Assembly (NCBI GenBank): GCA_041678005.1
Contig: JBAYOW010000056.1
Location: forward strand, 1 to 11,379
From: Sulfurivermis sp041678005
Lineage (GTDB): Bacteria > Pseudomonadota > Gammaproteobacteria > Thiohalomonadales > Thiohalomonadaceae
DNA: 11,379 nucleotides
Direction: 5' to 3'
Below, piece by piece: positions 6,461-11,379 of this stretch (positions are counted from its first letter, which is position 1; each line of letters begins with the position of its first letter). The translations under genes were made by a program, and so were the position numbers. The notes under the pieces were generated by a model. It was not told where the DNA came from, made no database searches, and saw nothing but the letters and a program-made list of their open reading frames with translations.

Positions 6461-7741
6461 TTAACCCTCCTGACCTGCAACCCGATTGACTACCTGGATG
6501 GCGCGTAGTACAGCCGCCGTGGCATTTTGTGCAGCGCGGTTGACGTCCAGAGCATCAGACGAGCAACCTGCACCGTAGATGCCGCAGTCACTATCGAGAT
6601 CGATGAAATTGTGTTCATTGATGGAGATGTTGGTGGGGAGTACGTTGGCCGGTACGGTGGATTCCATACCTGTCGCCAATACCACCAGATCATGCTCGTT
6701 GGCATAGCGGTTATAGCCTTCGGTGTCTACACCCTTAAGCACAACATTATCACCATTGCCCGCAACGACATTGGCCACCTTGGATTTGATGAAGGTAACG
6801 TTGGGGTCTTCTTTTACTTTGCGGTGGAAGTCGTCGATGCGATCTATGGCGCGGATATCGATGTAATAAATCGAAGATTTGCACTCATCGCCAAGCTGGT
6901 CGCGAATATAGGTAGTATGTTTCAGGGACGCCATACAGCAAATACGCGAGCAATGCTTGAGGTGATTTTGATCACGTGAACCGGCACACTGAATAAAGGC
7001 GATATTTTTTGGCACCTGGTTGTCGGAAGGACGCAGAATGCGACCGCCGGTGGGGCCGAATGGGTCCAGCATGCGCTCGAATTCGACGTTGGTAATGACA
7101 TTGCTGTAGCGATCGTAGCCATAGGGCTGGATCTTGGCAGCGTCGTATGGCTTCCAGCCTGTGGCCCAGATGACTGCGCCAACGTTGAGGCTCATGTTTT
7201 GCTCAGCCATATCCAGATCCACTGCGCCATATTTACAGGCAGCCTTGGCCTTTTCGCCATCTTCTGTGTTGACGATGCGCGGGTCGATGACATAACGCTG
7301 CGGGTAGGCCATATTGGAAACCAGGTAGGCCCCCTTGCGTGATTTCATGCCGTAGTTGAATTCATCGGGGAATTCGGCAACAACTACCTTTTCGCATTCG
7401 CCACAGGCAGTACAATTTTCATTGACGTAGCGCGGGGCAATCTTGAAATTGACCGTGAAATTACCTGCCTCGCCAGTTACCTCGGTAACCTCGGCCATGG
7501 TAATCAGGCGCACGTTTTTGTTGGCCTTGAGACGGCGATACTGGATTTCCAGCCCACAGGTTGGAATACACAGCTTGGGAAAATATTTGTGTAGCTGACC
7601 AACACGGCCACCGACGCTGGGCGACTTCTCCAGCAGGATAACCTGCTTGCCGCACTCGGCTGCCTCCAGGGCAGCTGTCAGGCCGCTGATGCCGCCACCC
7701 ACGACCATAATGGCCTGGTTGGTTGCGATTACCTCAGACAT
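6461..7741 (-). CDS. qmoA: QmoA-like HdrA-related FAD/iron-sulfur protein
   Basis: FAD-binding iron-sulfur protein (426 aa), first gene of the operon; with QmoB it would pass electrons between APS reductase and the HdrCB module in the cytoplasm. Visible: FAD motif VVGGGISG at 13-20 and SVGGRVGQL at 42-50; C58 and C62 (KLCIPTCG); C110, C113, C116 and C169, likely cluster ligands; HdrA-type C252 with C264, C268-C269 (HCSRICCM); a second dinucleotide-fold element LVVLATGM near 362-369. The length matches QmoA and is too short for methanogen HdrA, which also carries ferredoxin domains. ATG at 7741 has GGAGG 7 nt upstream. Upstream is a 323-bp region shared with divergent cbbQ rather than aprBA, the usual neighbour. 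Orthology to QmoA is by motif pattern and context; a generic HdrA name is the alternative. Confidence 0.88.
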   Translation of the reverse strand: MSEVIATNQAIMVVGGGISGLTAALEAAECGKQVILLEKSPSVGGRVGQLHKYFPKLCIPTCGLEIQYRRLKANKNVRLITMAEVTEVTGEAGNFTVNFKIAPRYVNENCTACGECEKVVVAEFPDEFNYGMKSRKGAYLVSNMAYPQRYVIDPRIVNTEDGEKAKAACKYGAVDLDMAEQNMSLNVGAVIWATGWKPYDAAKIQPYGYDRYSNVITNVEFERMLDPFGPTGGRILRPSDNQVPKNIAFIQCAGSRDQNHLKHCSRICCMASLKHTTYIRDQLGDECKSSIYYIDIRAIDRIDDFHRKVKEDPNVTFIKSKVANVVAGNGDNVVLKGVDTEGYNRYANEHDLVVLATGMESTVPANVLPTNISINEHNFIDLDSDCGIYGAGCSSDALDVNRAAQNATAAVLRAIQVVNRVAGQEG

Positions 7742-7893
7742 TAACTTTCCTCCGTCAACGGATGCCTACGAATTCTGCGCCACGTGGTTATCACGGCAGC
7801 TTAGGGTATGCCACGATGAGCCACAGGGAAATAGTCCTTTTTGAATAGGATGGACACAATACCTGCTCTAACGATGAAATTACAGTAAAGCAA

Positions 7894-7910
7894 CATCGAA
7901 TTTTCCGATG
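7894..7910. promoter_or_regulatory. Candidate LysR-type operator (T-N11-A dyad)
   Basis: Arms CATCG (7894-7898) and CGATG (7906-7910) around 7 AT-rich bases. Within it T7896 and A7908 form the T-N11-A spacing used by LysR-type regulators, the family of CbbR. Central in the divergent region, about 155 nt from each gene. Spacing and symmetry fit, but the motif is short and no regulator gene is in the window. Confidence 0.3.
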
Positions 7911-7999
7911 AGTAAATAGATTGCATGTATGTATTGCAGAATTTTGTTTAAAAATATTTTATAAAATCTGCTGTATTCATTATGCTGAGTTCTTTAGTC

Positions 8000-8023
8000 A
8001 AGAATTCCCTGGAATGCATTCTT
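8000..8023. promoter_or_regulatory. Nested palindromes upstream of cbbQ
   Basis: Outer arms AAGAAT (8000-8005) and ATTCTT (8018-8023), an inner ATTCC/GGAAT pair, and a perfect 10-bp palindrome GAATGCATTC at 8012-8021. It ends about 40 nt before the cbbQ start, in the likely leader or promoter. Possible regulator site; function unknown. Confidence 0.3.
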
Positions 8024-8064
8024 GCATTTTATCGTGCGTTTTTTCAGCAAATCAGGAGTGTCGT

Positions 8065-8871
8065 GTGGCAGAGCAGTCTGTAGATGAGTATTGCATCACT
8101 GAAGAGCCTTATTATGAGCCCAGCGGTGATGAGGCAAAGGTATTCGAGGCGGCCTGGCGCAGGCGGTTGCCCTTGTTGTTGAAGGGGCCGACCGGTTGTG
8201 GCAAGACGCGCTTCATGGAATATATGGCCTGGCGGCTTGGACGGCCGCTACTTACAGTTTCGTGTCACGATGACTTGACGGCTTCAGATCTGGTCGGCCG
8301 TTATTTGATCAAGGGCGGCGAGACAGTATGGTTGGACGGGCCGCTCGCGCGTGCGGTGCGTCTTGGTGCGATTTGTTATCTGGATGAGATCGTAGAGGCG
8401 CGCAAGGATACGATGGTAGTGCTTCATCCGTTAGCCGATGATCGGCGCATCTTGCCGATGGAAAAGCTTGGCACACAGTTGCAGGCTGGGCCTGAGTTCT
8501 GCCTGGCGGTTTCATACAATCCTGGCTATCAAAGTGTACTCAAGGATCTCAAGCTGAGTACGCGCCAACGTTTCGTTGCATTGGAATTTGATTATCCACC
8601 CGCTGAGCTGGAGGCGCGGATTGTTATCAGTGAGTCAGGCGTGGATGCTGATACGGCTGCGACCCTGGTGAAATTTGCGCAGATGACGCGCAAGCTCAAG
8701 GGCAATGGTCTGGATGAAGGAGCCAGTACGCGTCTTTTGGTACACGCGGGCAAGTTGATGGTAGATGGTATTCCAGCAGTCACGGCCTGTGGCAGTGCTA
8801 TCTCTCAGGCACTTACTGATGAACCTGAAATGCTGGCGGCGATCAACGAATTGTCGGCATCATTGTTTTGA
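8065..8871 (+). CDS. cbbQ: CbbQ-type AAA+ ATPase (MoxR family, RuBisCO activase)
   Basis: AAA+ motor (268 aa) of the CbbQO-type RuBisCO activase, which uses ATP to remove inhibitory sugar phosphates from RuBisCO in the cytoplasm or carboxysome. Motifs: conserved EPYYEPSGDE at 14-23; Walker A GPTGCGKT 41-48; Walker B ICYLDE with D107-E108; HPLADDRRILP at 121-131; sensor-1 SYNPGYQS with N152; arginines in STRQRF (R167, R169); DYPPAE. The GTG at 8065 is chosen because AGGAG lies 6 nt upstream and the length then equals the usual CbbQ size; the frame is open further upstream from a TTG at 7921, but that extension is AT-rich and unlike the family. NorQ, the nitric oxide reductase paralogue, is very similar, and a few positions (CHDDL) are NorQ-like. 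No nor or cbb structural gene is in view to settle this. Confidence 0.9.
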   Translation: MAEQSVDEYCITEEPYYEPSGDEAKVFEAAWRRRLPLLLKGPTGCGKTRFMEYMAWRLGRPLLTVSCHDDLTASDLVGRYLIKGGETVWLDGPLARAVRLGAICYLDEIVEARKDTMVVLHPLADDRRILPMEKLGTQLQAGPEFCLAVSYNPGYQSVLKDLKLSTRQRFVALEFDYPPAELEARIVISESGVDADTAATLVKFAQMTRKLKGNGLDEGASTRLLVHAGKLMVDGIPAVTACGSAISQALTDEPEMLAAINELSASLF

Positions 8872-8898
8872 TCGACATTGCGGTTGTCTGAAATTTTT

Positions 8899-11001
8899 AT
8901 GTTGATGGCACAGGACATCACTGCTCGGCTGGATGAGTATCTGGAGACGGAGTTCAGCTTCATCCGCAGCGATGAGCTGGTGCCGCTCATTCTCGCCCTG
9001 GTGCCTGCTGAACAGGATTTCGTGCTGGACTGGACGCGCCGTATCGCCAGTACCCATACCGAGATTGCCCATCAATTTCTGCGGCGTGCAACGCAGGCGC
9101 TGGTTGCGCATGAAGCCCGCATCATCGAAGCATGGGCCTTGCATGCGATGGATGTTTACGACCGCGCTGGCTTGCGCGATGCACTGGCGGTGATTGCTGA
9201 TATAGATCACTTTGTGCACTACAGTCATGTGCGCACGGCTGGCGTACTGTTCGATGAGGTCAGTGGCGTGTTGCAGCATTTCGTGCATGGACTGCCCGGT
9301 CGTGCGCTGAAGCTGTCCATGGGTGATGTGTCCTGGACAGATGGTGAAACCATTCATTTGCCTGCGGTGATGGCGCAGCTGGATAACAAGGAAGCCAATT
9401 TTCAGCTGTGCAAGCTGATGGTGGTGATGCAGTGGGCACAGATCCATCACGGTACTATCTATACAGAATTGACGGCTGATCTTTCTGTTTGGCCAGATCT
9501 TGCCAGAGCCGTGAAAATTTATAGTTTGCTGGAAAGCTTGCGTCTGGAGTCGATCATTGCCCGCGCATTGCCAGGGCTTGGCCGGCAGATGGAACAGCTT
9601 GAAGCAGATTATATTTCTGCCTTGCCGGCCAACTGGCAGGATGCAGCTAAAAGCTTGCAAGCAAGAGGCGCTACTGCGGCAACGAGTCAGACTTTGTTGC
9701 CCTCGTTTTACAAATTTGACTTGCCTGTTGCCCGCTTGTGGCACTGCGATCTTGATCTGGAGGCGTTGGACGCTTGTCGACAGGCGCGTATCACGAGAGA
9801 AAAACACAAACTGCGTGTGCAATTGGCGCAATGGCTAGCTGAGTTGCGTAGAAAAAAACCGGCTATGAATAAGACGGTAAAACTTGCTGTGCAGCAGCCG
9901 GATGAAAATAGTGATTATAACGGCCCGCTTGAACTGACTATCAACGAAGCACCAGTCATACCGCCGCGCATCGTGCAGCAACTGCTTGGCTCCATTCAGC
10001 TTGATTTTGGCGGTATTCCACCTGAGTACCTGGTCGCAGCCGGGCCTGGTGAATATGACACCGATGAACAGACAACAGAAGCAGAAGCAGAAGATCCAGA
10101 TGCAGTCTGGCAAGGGACTTATCACGAACACGGTGCCTTGTATTACAACGAATGGGACTATGGCCGACGGCATTACCGCAAGAATTGGTGTGTGATGCGC
10201 GAGAAGGACGTCGTCCCTGTGTATGACAATTTCGTCAGCGATACACTGCGCCGTTGCAGCGGTCTGGTGGCACACCTGCGGCGTAGTTTTGAGGCGATGC
10301 GAGACGATGAAAGATTGCTCAAGCGTCAGACAGAAGGTGAGAATGTCGATATTGATGCCCTGGTCGAGGCACTGGCCGATGCCCGTGATGGTCGGGAGAT
10401 GAGCGAACGATTGTTTGTGCGCCAGCATCGTGTTGAGCGTGATATTACCGTGGCCTTTATGGTCGATATGAGCGGCTCCACGCAAGGCTGGATCAATGAG
10501 GCAGAACGTGAGTCCTTGCTGCTATTGTGTGAAGCGCTGGAAATGCTGGGCGATCGTTATGCAATCTATGGTTTTTCCGGTATCACGCGCAAACGCTGCG
10601 AACTCTATCGCATCAAACGTTTCGATGAGTCCTATGGGGATGAAGTGCGCGCCAGGATCAGTGGTATTCGTGCGCAGGATTACACCCGCATGGGCTTTGC
10701 CATACGTCACCTGAGTGGTCTGCTGAATGACACCGGTGCGCGTACCCGCTTGTTGGTTACTTTGTCGGATGGAAAGCCGGATGATTACAGTGATTATCGA
10801 GGTGAGTATGGTATTGAAGATACCCGTCAGGCACTACTCGAAGCACGGCGCAGTGGCATCCATGCCTTTTGCATCACGATCGACGAGCAGGGGCCTGCTT
10901 ATCTGCCACACATGTATGGCGCAGCAAACTACACAGTAGTCGCCGAGGTCAGGCAATTGCCTTTCAGGGTTGCGGATATCTACCGTCGTCTGACGCGCTG
11001 A
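8899..11001 (+). CDS. cbbO: CbbO-type VWA-domain adaptor protein
   Basis: Partner of CbbQ (700 aa). In known CbbQO the hexameric ATPase carries one CbbO, whose C-terminal von Willebrand factor A domain contacts RuBisCO. The VWA domain runs from about 515 to the end with a complete MIDAS: D523-x-S525-x-S527 (VDMSGST), T596 (YTRMG) and D624 (LSDGKPDD). The end, FRVADIYRRLT, is typical of CbbO/NorD. The first 500 residues are mostly helical, with an acidic patch (TEAEAEDPD) near residue 400. The start is uncertain: ATG at 8899 (27 nt after cbbQ) and ATG at 8905 are both possible, with no good ribosome site; translation may be coupled to cbbQ. The length is somewhat below the roughly 750-800 aa I recall for many CbbO proteins. 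NorD is the alternative. Confidence 0.88.
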   Translation: MLMAQDITARLDEYLETEFSFIRSDELVPLILALVPAEQDFVLDWTRRIASTHTEIAHQFLRRATQALVAHEARIIEAWALHAMDVYDRAGLRDALAVIADIDHFVHYSHVRTAGVLFDEVSGVLQHFVHGLPGRALKLSMGDVSWTDGETIHLPAVMAQLDNKEANFQLCKLMVVMQWAQIHHGTIYTELTADLSVWPDLARAVKIYSLLESLRLESIIARALPGLGRQMEQLEADYISALPANWQDAAKSLQARGATAATSQTLLPSFYKFDLPVARLWHCDLDLEALDACRQARITREKHKLRVQLAQWLAELRRKKPAMNKTVKLAVQQPDENSDYNGPLELTINEAPVIPPRIVQQLLGSIQLDFGGIPPEYLVAAGPGEYDTDEQTTEAEAEDPDAVWQGTYHEHGALYYNEWDYGRRHYRKNWCVMREKDVVPVYDNFVSDTLRRCSGLVAHLRRSFEAMRDDERLLKRQTEGENVDIDALVEALADARDGREMSERLFVRQHRVERDITVAFMVDMSGSTQGWINEAERESLLLLCEALEMLGDRYAIYGFSGITRKRCELYRIKRFDESYGDEVRARISGIRAQDYTRMGFAIRHLSGLLNDTGARTRLLVTLSDGKPDDYSDYRGEYGIEDTRQALLEARRSGIHAFCITIDEQGPAYLPHMYGAANYTVVAEVRQLPFRVADIYRRLTR

Positions 11002-11097
11002 GGAAGCATGCACACGGTTTATTTCCCCAGGGTTTGAGGATGTGGCGGCTGATGATTGTTCTTTAACAAGCTGTGCGGATTTCGCTGCGCTATATCC

Positions 11098-11122
11098 AGA
11101 CTGCATTAATTACAGCAGTCTT
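11098..11122 (+). terminator. Possible weak terminator of cbbQO
   Basis: Perfect arms AGACTGC (11098-11104) and GCAGTCT (11115-11121) with a 10-nt AT-rich loop. Only two T follow, so termination would be inefficient if it works at all. It is the first clear hairpin after the cbbO stop, about 97 nt downstream. Confidence 0.3.
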
Positions 11123-11242
11123 ACGCACCGAGATTTACACACGCAATATTAACCTGGATAGTCACTGTAATTGGCCAGACTTAGCATTTGCTCGTTGGTA
11201 TACGTTAACCCGTCAACTGGACATGTAAAATTGGTATTTATG

Positions 11243-11379
11243 CAGTGTTTCCTTAGGGAAACGCTGAACAACTAACCCTTCATCGCTTCAAATCCCAAAA
11301 AAGCTTCTTCGAGCTAGAAAAATTCAACTTTTATCGAAAAAACATCGTTTTTTAACGATTTTTAGTCGCTTTTTGCTGT
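11243..11379. mobile_element. Putative IS end(s) facing each other across TTAG
   Basis: Inverted repeat of 10 bp (one G-T pair): arm CAGTGTTTCC at 11243-11252, spacer TTAG at 11253-11256, arm GGAAACGCTG at 11257-11266. The right arm continues GAACAACTAACCC, which resembles terminal repeats I associate with IS5-type elements, and TTAG fits a YTAR-type target. From 11257 on the DNA changes to AT-rich non-coding sequence that could be the start of an IS continuing beyond the window. No transposase is visible here, so this is inference from the terminal pattern. Confidence 0.4.

Larger units (their letters stand above)
7742..8064. promoter_or_regulatory. Divergent intergenic region, qmoA / cbbQ
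   Basis: No gene seen in 323 bp. It must hold the promoters of both the qmo-hdr operon and cbbQO. Contents: CCACGTGG palindrome at 7780-7787; a dyad CATCG/CGATG at 7894-7910; an imperfect hairpin GCAGA-TTTT to AAAA-TCTGC (7936-7971) spanning an almost pure AT tract (7941-7966); and overlapping palindromes at 8000-8023. I found no -35/-10 pair on either strand good enough to call. Confidence 0.6.
11002..11379. other. Non-coding region after cbbO
   Basis: No gene seen in 378 bp. It holds a 7-bp stem-loop (11098-11121), an inverted repeat that looks like abutting IS ends (11243-11266), and a very AT-rich right edge. In that edge ATCGTT (11344-11349) and AACGAT (11354-11359) form a small stem followed by TTTTT, possibly a weak plus-strand terminator or part of an IS. 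Confidence 0.5.

Noticed and set aside
2655..7741. sHdr (HdrC1B1A-hyp-HdrC2B2) sulfur-oxidation system
   Set aside because: There are two HdrA-type proteins, one with an MvhD-like C-terminus, only one HdrC and one HdrB, and no lipoate-binding protein gene. This fits QmoAB-HdrCB instead.
7921..8064. N-terminal extension of cbbQ from a TTG at 7921
   Set aside because: The added 48 residues come from AT-rich intergenic DNA. The GTG at 8065 has AGGAG at the right distance and gives the usual family length.
8860..10485. Minus-strand open frames of 323 and 216 codons opposite cbbO
   Set aside because: Antisense to CbbO, whose frame is continuous with a complete MIDAS. The translations are rich in His, Gln and Cys with no domain pattern.

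Overview
The window looks like chromosomal DNA of a chemolithoautotrophic sulfur-oxidising proteobacterium, most likely gamma- or betaproteobacterial; genus not determinable here. The reasons are a flavocytochrome c sulfide dehydrogenase, a Qmo/Hdr-type flavo-iron-sulfur complex of the dissimilatory sulfur pathway, and a RuBisCO-activase-type CbbQ/CbbO pair. No tRNA, rRNA or CRISPR array is visible.

Layout, left to right. (1) 1-69, minus strand: first 23 codons of a transposase (IS5-family-like) running off the left edge, then about 300 bp of non-coding DNA with a 17-bp stem-loop, a 7-bp stem-loop and a Rho-independent terminator. (2) 373-2276, minus: fccA-fccB, dihaem cytochrome plus sulfide-oxidising flavoprotein. 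The flavoprotein has a Tat signal that ends in a lipobox. (3) 2277-2654: a fcc leader with an 11-bp hairpin and a palindrome, a decayed ISL3-type transposase C-terminus, and the terminator of the next operon. (4) 2655-7741, minus: a four-gene operon in transcription order qmoA-qmoB-hdrC-hdrB, with gaps of 3, 10 and 11 nt. hdrC carries a frameshift. (5) 7742-8064: a 323-bp divergent intergenic region with several dyads. (6) 8065-11001, plus: cbbQ-cbbO, an MoxR-type AAA+ ATPase and its VWA-domain partner. (7) 11002-11379: non-coding, ending in what looks like abutting insertion-sequence ends.

Functionally, FccAB would oxidise sulfide in the periplasm and pass electrons to c-type cytochromes. 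QmoAB-HdrCB would act in the cytoplasm, probably as electron partner of APS reductase during sulfite oxidation, although aprBA and sat are not here. It lacks the membrane-embedded QmoC, so its route to quinone is not evident. CbbQO would remodel RuBisCO, although no RuBisCO gene is in the window. The modules are separated by IS remnants, and fccAB looks richer in G+C than the qmo-hdr operon. This suggests a region assembled piecewise rather than one ancestral cluster.
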